Below, piece after piece: positions 43,751 to 53,197 of a stretch of DNA of 64,000 nucleotides. The notes below the pieces were generated by a model, which had not been told where the DNA came from, made no database searches, and saw only the letters and a program-made list of their open reading frames with translations. The translations under genes were made by a program, and so were the position numbers. The number at the start of each line of letters is the position of its first letter. The first letter of the stretch is position 1. The stretch is taken from NCBI GenBank assembly GCA_045600105.1, contig JAZRXG010000005.1, forward strand, positions 26,678 to 90,677, in the 5' to 3' direction. The DNA is from UBA1206 sp045600105. GTDB lineage: Bacteria > Bacillota > Clostridia > Oscillospirales > CAG-382.

Positions 43751-44623
43751 ATGATGAAAACATGTATCTCAACCTATTCCTTCTGGCCGATGTACGCGAA
43801 ATGCGGCTGGACGCTGTTTGACGCCATCGACAAGACAGCGGAGCTCGGCGCGGACGCCGTTGAGTTCGTGCTTGACGACAATCCTCCCGACGGTCTCACG
43901 CTCGGCGAATACGCCATCAAGCTCGCGACCTACGCTCATTCCAAAGGACTCGCCACCCCGATCTACACGACGGGCGCGAATTTCTGCACTCCCGACGTTA
44001 AAGCCGAGATAGAAAGGGTCAAAAAGCACGTTGACGCCGCTGCCGCCGCGGGCATACATCTCATGCGCCACGACATCACCCACGGTTTTTACCCCGGATA
44101 CGACGGAGTACGCACGTTTGAAGCCATTCTCCCGGGTCTTGCCGACGCGATAAGAGAAGTTGCCGAATACGCGCAGAGCAAGGGCGTTACGACCTGCTCA
44201 GAAAACCACGGCAGACTCGTTCAGGACAGCGACAGGATGCTTGCCATCTTTACCGCCGTCAACCATCCCAACTACAGATACCTCTGCGACATCGGCAACT
44301 TCGGCGGTGTCGACGAGGACTGCGCGGTCGCGGTTTCCAAGCTGCTCCCGTTCGTCGTGCACGTTCACGCAAAGGACTGCTTCTGGAAATCCGGTATGCT
44401 CAGAAATCCCGGCAGAGGCTGGGGCAAAACGAGAGCCGGCAACTACCGCCGCGCCACCATCTACGGTCAGGGCGACGTGCCGACCTATCAGTGCCTCTCC
44501 ATCATCGCCGCTTCGGGCTATGAAGGATACGTCTCTCTCGAATTCGAGGGCATCGAAGAAACGATACTCGGCATCAGCGCGGGACTCGAGAACCTGAAGA
44601 GAGATATTGCGGACATAGGGTAA
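43751..44623 (+). CDS. Sugar phosphate isomerase/epimerase (AP endonuclease 2-like TIM barrel)
   Basis: 290 residues of the xylose-isomerase-like TIM-barrel family. The C-terminal metal ligands appear in CSENHGRL, CDIGNFGGVDED, VVHVHAKDC and SLEFEGIEE. Two consecutive ATG codons (43751, 43754) are possible starts; GAAAGGAAG lies upstream. It likely acts with the preceding oxidoreductase on a carbohydrate. The exact substrate is unknown. Confidence 0.88.
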   Translation: MMKTCISTYSFWPMYAKCGWTLFDAIDKTAELGADAVEFVLDDNPPDGLTLGEYAIKLATYAHSKGLATPIYTTGANFCTPDVKAEIERVKKHVDAAAAAGIHLMRHDITHGFYPGYDGVRTFEAILPGLADAIREVAEYAQSKGVTTCSENHGRLVQDSDRMLAIFTAVNHPNYRYLCDIGNFGGVDEDCAVAVSKLLPFVVHVHAKDCFWKSGMLRNPGRGWGKTRAGNYRRATIYGQGDVPTYQCLSIIAASGYEGYVSLEFEGIEETILGISAGLENLKRDIADIG

Positions 44624-44657
44624 GTAAGAAGTAATAGCGAAGAGTGAATAAGTAAGG

Positions 44658-44695
44658 AAAGGATTTCCGACCGAAAAAGTCGGAAATCCTTTCAT
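44658..44695. terminator. Terminator between the epimerase and the convergent glutaminase-A-like gene
   Basis: Stem AAAGGATTTCCGAC (44658-44671) / GTCGGAAATCCTTT (44679-44692). It is a member of the repeated AAAGGATTTCC hairpin family and can serve both converging genes. Just before it, AAGTAATAGCGAAGAGTGAA at about 44630-44649 recurs inverted with one change near 52564-52585, beside another member. Confidence 0.85.
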
Positions 44696-44702
44696 ATTTT
44701 GC

Positions 44703-46496
44703 TTAATGCTTTTTATCGTACAGCAGGTTCACGGCAAGTCCGCCGATGACGGTACGGTTGCGGAAGCCCACGCAGCCGCCGGTCACGGTTTCGTACCAGT
44801 CGGTGAACGGGAGTCTGTCGGGCGTTTCGGTGATCATTTTCACTATCGCGGCGTAGGTCTCGCGGCAGTAGTCTTCATCCCCCATGACGGTCGTCCACGC
44901 AAGCCAGTCGGTCTTGGTGTAGTCTTTTCTGCTGTCGAGCGGAGTGCCGTAGGCGTTGCGTTTTGCTCTGTAAACGGCGGTCTCGGCTTCGTACACGCTT
45001 TCGTCAAACAGACCGAGAGAATATATCTTGTCCCATATAATATTATATTTAAGGCTCCAGCCCACTCCGTCGAAGGTGAGGGCGCTGCCCGCTTCGCCTT
45101 TGGTGTCGTTTACCCAGTTTTTCGCCATTTTCTTTGCGATACCCGTATATTTTTCGTCGCCGTAAAGCTTGCCGAAGCAGGCGAGCGCGACTATCGCTTT
45201 GAGAGAGAGGTTGCAGTTTTTGCCGAGGTGGCCCGCGAAGTCGTCGGTGCAGAGCTGATTTGCGGGGCAATAGCCGTTTTCGGCAAGGTAAGCCGCCCAT
45301 TTTTCGAGCAGATCGCGGTTCTCTTCGGCAAACGCCGTGTCGCCGTCCTCAAAAGCCGCGGCAGCCGCGCATATTATGGCGTTGCCGCATTCCTCAACGG
45401 GCATCTGGGATTCGTGTTTATACGTTCCGTCCGCGTTGAGACCGTAGACCTGTCTGTCAAGCAGCGGGAACTGTCCGCAGTCGTGGGGAGCGTAGTCAAA
45501 ATCCCACATCGGAGTACGGGCAAAAGCGAAGAGCGGGCGCAGCATTCCGCGCACGAGCTCGGGCTCGTAGGTGAGATAGAGCGGAATTGACGGATATGTG
45601 ACATCGAGCGTGGCGCCGCAGCCGTTGCTGAAGCATTCCTTTGAAATGAAATAGGGCTTTCCGTCGCACAGCGCGAGCTTGTGAGCGCCGACCGACTGAC
45701 GGCAGGCAAGCGTCGCGGCTTTTACGTAGTCGTCACCGTGAACGGACGCGGCACGGGTGAACTCAAGGTCGAACTGAAACGCTTTTGCGGCGTAGGACGC
45801 GAATTTCGCGTCGGCGTCGGCAAGCATCCCGTCGAACGAGGCGTATTTCGTCTTATAGTAATCGTCGCACGGAACGCCGAGGAAGGTGATGGCTTTTATA
45901 TCGTCGTAACCGAGCGTGAAGTGATCTTCTTTTTTGTTCGAGAACGCGCCGATAAAGCCCTTGCCGCAGAACGAACCGTCGTGAAGCACGTGGAGATAAC
46001 CCCATTTCGCGGTGACTCCGTCGCCCGACTCGGAAAGCACGTTCTGTTCGGCTGCCCCGACGAAAGCGTCTCTGCCGTTTTTGCGCGAATACGTTTCGCC
46101 GTCCGAAACGAGAGACGAAGAAAGAAGTATCTCGACTTTTACGTCCTTTTCGCTTTCCGCTTTATACGAAATATACGACACGGGCATGGTGACGGTGGCA
46201 AGATCGTCGAAAAAGTAAGGCGTGAAGAACGAAACGGTGAGTTTCAGTCCGGCGTTTTCGAAGGTGTATTCGGTAACGTGCGGAGTGATGACGCAGTCGG
46301 TCTGCGGGATCGGCTCTATCGCGTTGTTTCCGCCCAGAAAACGGTATCTTTTATTGCCGACGGTGACGAAGCCGTCAAGGCCCGCACCCTTCCCCGCCCA
46401 ATGACGCGCGGGCGTCGTGAGCGTGTCTTCAAAAGACCAGACGCTGAAAAAGGGATCGCACGTGATAAGCGGATAAGCCGCCGCTCTCGTTCTCAT
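44703..46496 (-). CDS. Glutaminase-A-like protein (DUF4965/DUF5127/DUF1793 family)
   Basis: 597 residues. The order and signatures fit the GtaA-type family: TCDPFFSVWSFEDTLTTPARHW at the N terminus, PMWDFDYAPHDCGQFP in the middle, and a six-hairpin-like C-terminal domain ending PLDSRKDYTKTDWLAW ... RNRTVIGGLAV. Characterised relatives are fungal glutaminase A; bacterial members may be glycosidases, so activity is uncertain. No signal peptide is seen. It has its own consensus promoter. Confidence 0.82.
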   Translation of the reverse strand: MRTRAAAYPLITCDPFFSVWSFEDTLTTPARHWAGKGAGLDGFVTVGNKRYRFLGGNNAIEPIPQTDCVITPHVTEYTFENAGLKLTVSFFTPYFFDDLATVTMPVSYISYKAESEKDVKVEILLSSSLVSDGETYSRKNGRDAFVGAAEQNVLSESGDGVTAKWGYLHVLHDGSFCGKGFIGAFSNKKEDHFTLGYDDIKAITFLGVPCDDYYKTKYASFDGMLADADAKFASYAAKAFQFDLEFTRAASVHGDDYVKAATLACRQSVGAHKLALCDGKPYFISKECFSNGCGATLDVTYPSIPLYLTYEPELVRGMLRPLFAFARTPMWDFDYAPHDCGQFPLLDRQVYGLNADGTYKHESQMPVEECGNAIICAAAAAFEDGDTAFAEENRDLLEKWAAYLAENGYCPANQLCTDDFAGHLGKNCNLSLKAIVALACFGKLYGDEKYTGIAKKMAKNWVNDTKGEAGSALTFDGVGWSLKYNIIWDKIYSLGLFDESVYEAETAVYRAKRNAYGTPLDSRKDYTKTDWLAWTTVMGDEDYCRETYAAIVKMITETPDRLPFTDWYETVTGGCVGFRNRTVIGGLAVNLLYDKKH

Positions 46497-46529
46497 GTTT
46501 CATACCTTCCTTTGCTTTTATTTGCTTTG

Positions 46530-46558
46530 ATTCTATCACGGACGGCGGTATTTGTCAA
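46530..46558 (-). promoter_or_regulatory. Sigma-A promoter of the glutaminase-A-like gene
   Basis: Minus strand TTGACA (46558-46553), a 17-nt spacer and TAGAAT (46535-46530), 33 nt before the ATG. Confidence 0.8.
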
Positions 46559-46588
46559 CGAAAATAACGTCGGATATCGTCAAAATCC

Positions 46589-46617
46589 TTGCGAAACGGA
46601 AAATGATGTGATATAAT
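46589..46617 (+). promoter_or_regulatory. Sigma-A promoter of the GH20 gene
   Basis: TTGCGA (46589-46594), a 17-nt spacer and TATAAT (46612-46617). It is divergent from the glutaminase-A-like promoter with about 30 bp between the -35 boxes, so shared control is possible. Confidence 0.75.
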
Positions 46618-46649
46618 AATATAATAAAATCTGAAAGGAAAGCGCGTTT

Positions 46650-49343
46650 ATGAAATCACGTATCGCACTTCTTACGGTGATCCTCATGATGGCAAACCTG
46701 CTTTTTGCTTTTCCCTCGTCAGCCGACGGGGTCAACGCCGCTCCGACCGTCATTCCCGCGGTAAGGGAATGGAAAGGCGGTGTCGGACACTTCACGCTTG
46801 AAAAAGGGATGAAGGTCGTCCTTGCCGAAAACGGCGTGATTTCCGACGCTCAGAAAAACATAATCAAAGAATATTTTGCCGATATATGCGGCTTTGACGT
46901 CGATATCACCGTCGGCAAAGCGTCGGCGGGCGATATTTCCCTGTCGCTCACCGAGAACGAAAAGATCGGCGGCGAAGGCTACACAGCCGTCATCGGCGAC
47001 ACAGCCGTCATCGAAGCCAACACGTCAAAGGGACTCCTTTACGGTGTCATCACGATGCTTCAGTCGCAGTACGCCGACGGGTTCGTACCCGTGGGCGAGA
47101 TCGTCGACTACCCGGCTTATCCCGTGAGATCGGGCATGATCGATGTGGCACGCGCCTATTTCCCGCTTGACTACGTTGAGGAAATAACCAAATATTTCGC
47201 GTGGTTCAAGCTGAACGAGATACATCTCCACATCAACGACGTCGCGTCGGGAGGAGTGGGATATTTCAGGCTTGAAAGCGACGTACCGGGGCTCACCGCC
47301 GAGGAGCATTACTCCAAGGACGATTACCGCGCGTATCAGAAACGTGTGCTGGAGTACGGCGTTGAGGTCATCACCGAGATCGACACCCCCGCTCATTCCA
47401 CTGCGTTCGCCAAAGCCGTCCCGGAGCTTATGTACGACGGAAGACATCTCGACATTTCCAAGCCCGAAACGATCGAGTTCGTCTGCAGGCTGTTTGACGA
47501 ATACATCACGGGCGACGACCCCGTTTTCGTATCGAAAAAGGTGCATTTCGGCACCGATGAATACCCCGAAGGCCACAATGAGGAAATGCGTGCCTACACC
47601 GACGCACTGATAAAGCACATCAATTCGCGCTCTTACACTCCGCGGTTCTGGGGCTCGTTCGGAAACGACGGCTTCAACGGCAAAACGCCGGTTTCGTCCG
47701 ACGCCGAGTGCAACTTCTGGGCGGTCTCGCTTTCGGATTACAACACGCTTTTCAAAATGGGCTACGACGTCATCAACACCTGCGGCCCCGTGCTCTACTG
47801 TGTGCCGGGCGGCAACTACGGATTTGCCGACTACTACGACCTCAGGACCCTGTACAGATCGTGGTTCGTCAACTATATGGGCTACGATTCCTCCACCTCG
47901 GTCAGATATGACGACCCGCAGCTCAAGGGCGCGTCGTTCGCGCTCTGGAACGACCTTTTCGGAAGCGGCGACGGCTTTTCGGTATTCGACATTTTCGACA
48001 GGATAAAATATCAGGTCTGCCTCATTTCCGAAAAAACGTGGTGCGGCGAACAGACACGCAAGATAAGTGCCGACGACTTCGTAGGACGTTTTGACGTCCT
48101 TTCGGTAAAGGCGGGCGGAACGGATCCGGCAAGGAACGCCGTCTTCCCCATTGACGAGAGCAATATTTCGTCTTACAAATCGGTCGGATTCCCCTATACG
48201 TTTTCCGCCGACATCACCTACAACGGCGGGAACGCCGACATACTCGACGGCAAGGACGGCAAGGTCTATATCAACGCCGCCGGCAGGCTCTGCCTGAAAC
48301 GCGAAAAATACGTCTTCACCTTCGACCACGTTTTCAAAAAAGGAACCGACTGCAACATCAGACTCGAAGCGACCAAGACGCGCACCCTGCTCGTCGTGGA
48401 CAACAAGTGGTTCTATGACACGACGCAGACGACGAAATACAGCTCGTCCTTTGTGCTTCCGCTCGAGAAAACAGGCAGCGAGGGCTGCGAAGTGAGGAAC
48501 ATCAGAATAACCGCAAGCGATTTCGTCCCCGGCGACCATATGATGGGCGGCAACGTCGCGCTCGGCAAAAAAGTGACCGTCAGCGGGCTTGAAGTCGACT
48601 ACGGCCTCAACGAGCCGCTCGCGGTGGACGGAAACATGAGCACCCGCCTTTCGTTCGCAAGGGACAAGGACGAGCAGTGGATGATAGTTGACCTCGGCAG
48701 CGTCATCGACATCGGAAAAATAACCATCCACTTCTTCGAGCGCACGCCGGCATACGAAGTATACGTTTCGGAAGACGGCGAAAATTACACCAAGATATAC
48801 GAAGCGTCGGGGCTTCCCGAAGGCGTAAGAGGCGAACACGACGACATCGTTTTCGAGCCCGTCAAGGCAAGATACGTCAAATACGTACAGCTCAAACGCT
48901 GGTTCTGCAAGGACTACAATACCTATTACAGCGGCGGGATTTCGGAGTTTGAAGTATATTCGGCGACACTTCGCCGCGACGACCTCATTGCGGAAGCCGA
49001 AAGCATTGACGACGAAAACGTCAAAAAAGCGCTCCGCGCGATAAGCACCTATGAAAAGAAAGATAAAGTCTACCGCGAACACCTCGACGCTCTCTATGAA
49101 GAGCTCGAAAACGCGATAGAGCTTTACAAAAATCCGCCTGCCGAGGAAAGTCTCCCCGAAGTCAGCGAGGAAGCGGACACCGACGTTTCCGCCGGAAGCG
49201 CGGCAGTATCGGAGGACGCCGACGAATCGAAGACGTCGGACGGCAGCGGAAAAGGCATGGCGATAGGCTCTGCCGCCGCGGGAGCCGCATTCATCGGAGC
49301 GGCAGCCGCGATAATTGCAAAAAAGAAAAAAGAAAAGAAATAA
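46650..49343 (+). CDS. Surface-anchored GH20 beta-N-acetylhexosaminidase with F5/8-type-C module
   Basis: 897 residues. A signal peptide (about 1-25) is followed by a GH20b domain and the GH20 barrel, which has HLHINDVASGGVGYFRLES and the catalytic Asp-Glu pair in FGTDEYPEGHN (about D303, E304). A discoidin/CBM32-like domain spans about 635-770 (TVSGLEVDYGLNEPLAVDGN, VSEDGENYTKIYE). A Glu/Asp/Ser-rich linker, a membrane helix (about 868-888) and a Lys-rich tail end it. It should release terminal GlcNAc/GalNAc from glycans at the cell surface. Confidence 0.92.
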   Translation: MKSRIALLTVILMMANLLFAFPSSADGVNAAPTVIPAVREWKGGVGHFTLEKGMKVVLAENGVISDAQKNIIKEYFADICGFDVDITVGKASAGDISLSLTENEKIGGEGYTAVIGDTAVIEANTSKGLLYGVITMLQSQYADGFVPVGEIVDYPAYPVRSGMIDVARAYFPLDYVEEITKYFAWFKLNEIHLHINDVASGGVGYFRLESDVPGLTAEEHYSKDDYRAYQKRVLEYGVEVITEIDTPAHSTAFAKAVPELMYDGRHLDISKPETIEFVCRLFDEYITGDDPVFVSKKVHFGTDEYPEGHNEEMRAYTDALIKHINSRSYTPRFWGSFGNDGFNGKTPVSSDAECNFWAVSLSDYNTLFKMGYDVINTCGPVLYCVPGGNYGFADYYDLRTLYRSWFVNYMGYDSSTSVRYDDPQLKGASFALWNDLFGSGDGFSVFDIFDRIKYQVCLISEKTWCGEQTRKISADDFVGRFDVLSVKAGGTDPARNAVFPIDESNISSYKSVGFPYTFSADITYNGGNADILDGKDGKVYINAAGRLCLKREKYVFTFDHVFKKGTDCNIRLEATKTRTLLVVDNKWFYDTTQTTKYSSSFVLPLEKTGSEGCEVRNIRITASDFVPGDHMMGGNVALGKKVTVSGLEVDYGLNEPLAVDGNMSTRLSFARDKDEQWMIVDLGSVIDIGKITIHFFERTPAYEVYVSEDGENYTKIYEASGLPEGVRGEHDDIVFEPVKARYVKYVQLKRWFCKDYNTYYSGGISEFEVYSATLRRDDLIAEAESIDDENVKKALRAISTYEKKDKVYREHLDALYEELENAIELYKNPPAEESLPEVSEEADTDVSAGSAAVSEDADESKTSDGSGKGMAIGSAAAGAAFIGAAAAIIAKKKKEKK

Positions 49344-49364
49344 TTATATTTTGGAGCAGAACTA

Positions 49365-51524
49365 ATGGATATCATTGCAAGACTCACAAGTGAACTCGGA
49401 ATCAGACAATCGCAGACCGAAGCCGCCGTCAAGCTGCTTGACGAAGGCAACACCGTGCCTTTCATAGCGCGTTACCGCAAGGAAGTCACGGGGTCGCTCG
49501 ACGACGAGGTGCTGCGCAACCTCAGCGAAAGGCTCGCTTATCTGCGTTCTCTCGACGAACAGCGCGAAAAGGTACGCGCGTCCATCGAACAGCTCGGCGT
49601 TATGACCGACGAGATAAACGCCGCCCTCGACAACGCGGAAACGCTCACCGAGATCGACGACATCTACCGTCCCTACCGTCCCAAGAGAAAGACGCGCGCG
49701 TCCGTGGCAAAGGAAAAGGGACTGCAGCCGCTTGCCGACCTTATTTATGAGCAGGACCCCAAAACGACGGGCATACTTGAGATCGCATCGTCGTATATCA
49801 ACGAAGAAAAAGGCGTCGCCACCGCCGAAGAAGCGCTTCAGGGCGCTCTCGACATAATCGCCGAAACCATCAGCGACAACGCCGAAGGCAGAAAACGCAT
49901 ACGCTACGTCTGCTCGCAGAACGGCTTCCTCCACTGCGTGGGCGACAAGGAAGACCTCGGCGTTTATGAAATGTACGCCGACAGACGCGAACCCATAAGC
50001 AAAGCGCCCGGTCACCGCGTGCTTGCTATGAACAGAGGCGAAAAAGAAGAATTCCTCAAGATAAATATCGAATTTGACAAGGCGAAGGCGATGAAGATAC
50101 TGTCGTCAATCCACGTCAAGGGCAGCTCCGAAGCGAGCGATTACGTCACTCAGGCAGCCGAAGACGCTTACGACCGCCTCATCTTCCCTTCCATCGAACG
50201 CGAGATACGCAGCGAGCTCACCGACAAGGCGTCCACCGACGCCATAAAGGTGTTTGCCGAAAACACCCGTCATCTGCTGATGCAGCCGCCCGTCCGCAGC
50301 TGCGTCACCATCGGTCTCGACCCCGGCTACCGTACCGGCTGCAAGGTCGCGGTCGTTGACGGAACGGGCAAGGTGCTCGACACGGGCGTCATCTACCCCG
50401 TACCTCCCCACAACAAGATAGCCGAAGCGAAGTCGATAGTCAGCAGATTCATCCGCAAATACGGTGCCACAGTCATTGCCATCGGCAACGGCACCGCGTC
50501 GCACGAAACCGAGACTTTCGCCGCTGACCTCATCAAGGAGATAGGCGGAGGCGTTTCGTACATGGTCGTCAGTGAGGCAGGCGCGTCGGTCTACTCGGCG
50601 TCCAAGCTCGCGCAGACCGAATTCCCCGACTACGACGTCACCCTGCGCTCGGCGGTGTCCATCGCGAGACGTCTGCAGGACCCGCTTTCCGAGCTCGTGA
50701 AGATAGACCCCAAAGCCATCGGCGTCGGACAGTATCAGCACGATATGCCCGAAAAGCAGCTCGGCGAAGCGCTTGACGGCGTCGTCGAGGCCTGCGTCAA
50801 CTCGGTCGGTGCCGACATAAACACCGCGTCCGCTCCCCTGCTCTGCAGGATAGCCGGCATCAACAGCACCATCGCCAAGAATATAGTCGCCTACCGCGAA
50901 GAGAACGGCAAGTTCATTTCGCGCGCCGCCCTCAAAAAAGTCCCCAAGCTCGGACCCAAAGCGTTCGAGCAGTGCGCGGGCTTCCTGCGTGTGCCCGACG
51001 GCAGAAACGTTCTTGACCGCACCGCCGTCCACCCCGAAAGCTACGAAGCCGCCGAAGCGATACTTTCGCACTACGGCTACACCGACAAGGACGTGGCGCA
51101 GGGCAAGGTCACGGGGCTCAGCGAAAAAGTGGCGTCCGACGGAAGCGCGGCAATAGCCAAGGAGCTCGGCATCGGCGAGCCTACCCTCATCGACATCGTA
51201 AAAGAGCTCGAGCGTCCCGGACGCGACCCGCGTGACGAGCTGCCGCCTCCCATGCTCAGAAGCGACGTAATGGGGATAGAAGACCTCAAGACGGGAATGG
51301 AAATGAAAGGCACGGTCAGAAATGTCATCGACTTCGGCGCTTTCATCGACATCGGCGTCCATCAGGACGGCCTCGTCCACGTCACGCAGATAAGCGACAG
51401 ATTCATAAAGCATCCGTCCGAAGTGCTCAAGGTGGGCGACATCGTCACCGTATGGGTCCTCGGCGTCGACACCAAAAAGGGACGCATATCCCTTACGATG
51501 AAGAAGCCCAAGGATCAGATATAA
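49365..51524 (+). CDS. tex: Tex-family S1 RNA-binding protein
   Basis: 719 residues. Tex N-terminal region (LLDEGNTVPFIARYRKEVTGSLDDEVLR), YqgF/RNase H-like domain (VTIGLDPGYRTGCKVAVVD), helix-hairpin-helix (INSTIAKNIVAYREENGKF) and C-terminal S1 domain (GTVRNVIDFGAFIDIGVHQDGLVHV). A transcription/translation accessory factor. GGAG precedes the ATG. 21 bp after the GH20 stop, it may share that transcript. Confidence 0.95.
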   Translation: MDIIARLTSELGIRQSQTEAAVKLLDEGNTVPFIARYRKEVTGSLDDEVLRNLSERLAYLRSLDEQREKVRASIEQLGVMTDEINAALDNAETLTEIDDIYRPYRPKRKTRASVAKEKGLQPLADLIYEQDPKTTGILEIASSYINEEKGVATAEEALQGALDIIAETISDNAEGRKRIRYVCSQNGFLHCVGDKEDLGVYEMYADRREPISKAPGHRVLAMNRGEKEEFLKINIEFDKAKAMKILSSIHVKGSSEASDYVTQAAEDAYDRLIFPSIEREIRSELTDKASTDAIKVFAENTRHLLMQPPVRSCVTIGLDPGYRTGCKVAVVDGTGKVLDTGVIYPVPPHNKIAEAKSIVSRFIRKYGATVIAIGNGTASHETETFAADLIKEIGGGVSYMVVSEAGASVYSASKLAQTEFPDYDVTLRSAVSIARRLQDPLSELVKIDPKAIGVGQYQHDMPEKQLGEALDGVVEACVNSVGADINTASAPLLCRIAGINSTIAKNIVAYREENGKFISRAALKKVPKLGPKAFEQCAGFLRVPDGRNVLDRTAVHPESYEAAEAILSHYGYTDKDVAQGKVTGLSEKVASDGSAAIAKELGIGEPTLIDIVKELERPGRDPRDELPPPMLRSDVMGIEDLKTGMEMKGTVRNVIDFGAFIDIGVHQDGLVHVTQISDRFIKHPSEVLKVGDIVTVWVLGVDTKKGRISLTMKKPKDQI

Positions 51525-51532
51525 AAAAAGCG

Positions 51533-51561
51533 CCTTCAGAACCGTGACACGGTTTTGAAGG
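51533..51561. terminator. 13-bp hairpin after tex
   Basis: CCTTCAGAACCGT pairs with ACGGTTTTGAAGG (one G-T) around a 3-nt loop. The A-run lies before it and no T-run follows on the plus strand, so as an intrinsic terminator it is oriented for the minus strand. On the plus strand it may act as a 3' end stabiliser. Confidence 0.5.
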
Positions 51562-51611
51562 TGATATCCCCGCTTCGCAAAGTTTATACGAAATTTACGG
51601 AGGAAAAGCTC

Positions 51612-52172
51612 ATGCCAATCAACGATATAACCGCGCCTTACGAATACGTTGTGCCGCAGGCCAACGAAGGAAAATACAAAAAACGCCGCATACTCCTGAT
51701 AATCGCCTACATCCTCTTCCTGCCCGTCGTTTTCACGCTCATGATACTGCTGCCGTTCGGCAAGCTGATGATACCGCTCATGTGCCTCGGTCCCATCGCG
51801 CTCTGGATGATCGTCTTCTTCACGTGGAGATACGTCAGCATCGAATACGAATACTCGGTCGTTTCGGGCAGGGTGACGTTCGCGGTGGTATACGGCGGCA
51901 GAACGAGAAAAGAAAAGCTCACCTTTGCCCTCAAGGAATGCTCCGTGATCGCCCCTCTTGACGAGGACGGCAAAAAGCGCCTTGATTCTTTCGCTCCCGA
52001 CACCGTTTACAGCGCTCTTCCCAGAGAAGACGACGAGGACGCCTATTTCGCGTCCTTCACGAACGAGGACGGCAAGCGCGCAGCCTTCAAGTTCGAAGCG
52101 ACCAACAAAATGATCTCCCTCTGCAAGCTCCACAACCTTGCCGCGACTACCGCGAAAAAAGTGAGATATTGA
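51612..52172 (+). CDS. Uncharacterised membrane protein, 186 aa
   Basis: Starts at the ATG at 51612 behind ACGGAGG; an upstream in-frame ATG (51555) lies within the preceding hairpin. Two hydrophobic helices (about 26-46 and 49-75, LLIIAYILFLPVVFTLMILL) are followed by a cytoplasmic domain with alternating beta-like sequence (SIEYEYSVVSGRVTFAVVYGGR). This resembles small PH-like membrane proteins, but I do not recognise a named family. Codon use is native. Confidence 0.75.
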   Translation: MPINDITAPYEYVVPQANEGKYKKRRILLIIAYILFLPVVFTLMILLPFGKLMIPLMCLGPIALWMIVFFTWRYVSIEYEYSVVSGRVTFAVVYGGRTRKEKLTFALKECSVIAPLDEDGKKRLDSFAPDTVYSALPREDDEDAYFASFTNEDGKRAAFKFEATNKMISLCKLHNLAATTAKKVRY

Positions 52173-52205
52173 TATCCGTCGCAAAACGGCGTGTGAGGTG
52201 AATTT

Positions 52206-52565
52206 ATGGCGTTGAACAGAGTTTGCCCGAAGACCGAATTATGTATTGTCGGCGGAGGCATTGCCGGGATAAGCGCCGCGATCACCGCTTCGCGCCTCGG
52301 GACCAAAGTCGTTCCGGTGCACGAACGTCCCGTATTCGGCGGAAACGCGTCGGGCAATATACGTATGTTGATATGCGGAACGCAGCAATACGCCTATAAA
52401 GAAACGGGGCTGAACGAAGAGATAAATCCGTCAAATTTTTATTTCAACCCCACCAAGAACTATTCTTTGTGGAACGCTCTTCTTTACGACAAAGTCGTAT
52501 CCGAGCCGAATATCACGCCTCTGCTGAACTGCACCTGCTTCGACGCCGAAACGACGGGACATTAA
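52206..52565 (+). pseudogene. FAD-dependent oxidoreductase, N-terminal fragment only
   Basis: 119 residues. The dinucleotide-binding motif CIVGGGIAGISAAITASRLG and the downstream FGGNASGNIRMLICG are those of the FAD_oxidored family, whose members usually have several hundred residues. The coding match stops at about 52560, where a stop codon is met at the edge of repeat DNA. No remaining part is found downstream. It looks like a truncated relic created by insertion or deletion at the repeat border. Confidence 0.75.
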
Positions 52566-52665
52566 CTCTTCACTATTACTTTTTCACTGTTTCTCGGGAC
52601 GTCGAGGACGCCGTCCACTGCAAAGCAAAAAAGGATTTCCGCATTTTTTCGCGGAAATCCTTTTT
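52563..52665 (+). repeat. Dispersed repeat with terminator hairpin, left border of AT-rich islet
   Basis: AACTCTTCACTATTACTT (52564-52581) is the inverted form of a motif at about 44630-44649. The GC-rich block starting GGGACGTCGAGGACGCCGTC covers 52596-52624. The hairpin AAAAAGGATTTCCGC (52628-52642) / GCGGAAATCCTTTTT (52651-52665) completes it. The same GC-rich block plus hairpin, in the same direction, forms the right border at 54373-54436. Confidence 0.75.
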
Positions 52666-52687
52666 GCGTATTTAGATATAAAATATA

Positions 52688-52963
52688 TTATATGTTTTTC
52701 TTCAATTCATCAAGTTCGTCTTTGATTTTTTCAATGAATTCTTTTTTCTTTTTGGAATTCAAAAAATCATATTCGCTTCGTCCAACAAGGTAATCGATTG
52801 ATACGTTGAAAAAATCAGCAAGACGTATTAATGCTTCGCCATCCGGTGATGTTTTTTCGGTTTCGTAATTAGATATAGTGCGTTGATCAATTCCGGTTGC
52901 ATCCGCTAAATCTTTTTGTCGCATATCACGATCTTCTCTAAGGTCTTTGATTCTATTTTTCAT
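52688..52963 (-). CDS. XRE-family helix-turn-helix regulator
   Basis: 91 residues. A helix-turn-helix domain spans about 1-60 (LREDRDMRQKDLADATGIDQ, RTISNYETEKTSPDGE), followed by FFNVSIDYLVGRSEYDF and a Lys/Glu-rich helix. Phage- and islet-type repressor architecture. Base and codon use are much more AT-rich than the backbone. It is divergent from the lipoprotein gene, and repeated ACTA/TAGT half-sites lie between the two. Confidence 0.9.
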   Translation of the reverse strand: MKNRIKDLREDRDMRQKDLADATGIDQRTISNYETEKTSPDGEALIRLADFFNVSIDYLVGRSEYDFLNSKKKKEFIEKIKDELDELKKNI

Positions 52964-52999
52964 TTTTTCTCCAATATCATAGCTTTTTTCTTTTAATAT

Positions 53000-53050
53000 A
53001 CTATTTTTTTAGTAAAAACTATTGACATTCCAATATTTAACATATATACT
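53000..53050 (+). promoter_or_regulatory. Promoter of islet genes with overlapping operator-like half-sites
   Basis: TTGACA (53022-53027), a 17-nt spacer and TATACT (53045-53050) drive the plus-strand islet genes. Immediately upstream, ACTA-N6-TAGT-N4-ACTA (53000-53021) forms nested palindromes touching the -35 box, a likely site for the neighbouring XRE protein. The leader to the lipoprotein ATG is about 140 nt. Confidence 0.65.
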
Positions 53051-53197
53051 ATATTCATACCAAGATTTTAGTATCCGGATGTAAGTATTCAATTAAAATA
53101 GCAGAAATTATATTGGTTGCTTGTTGCTATGGTATTAATTACAAAATAATTTGCTAGTATCGCATGTTATACTGTTATATTTTAAGGATGATTTATT

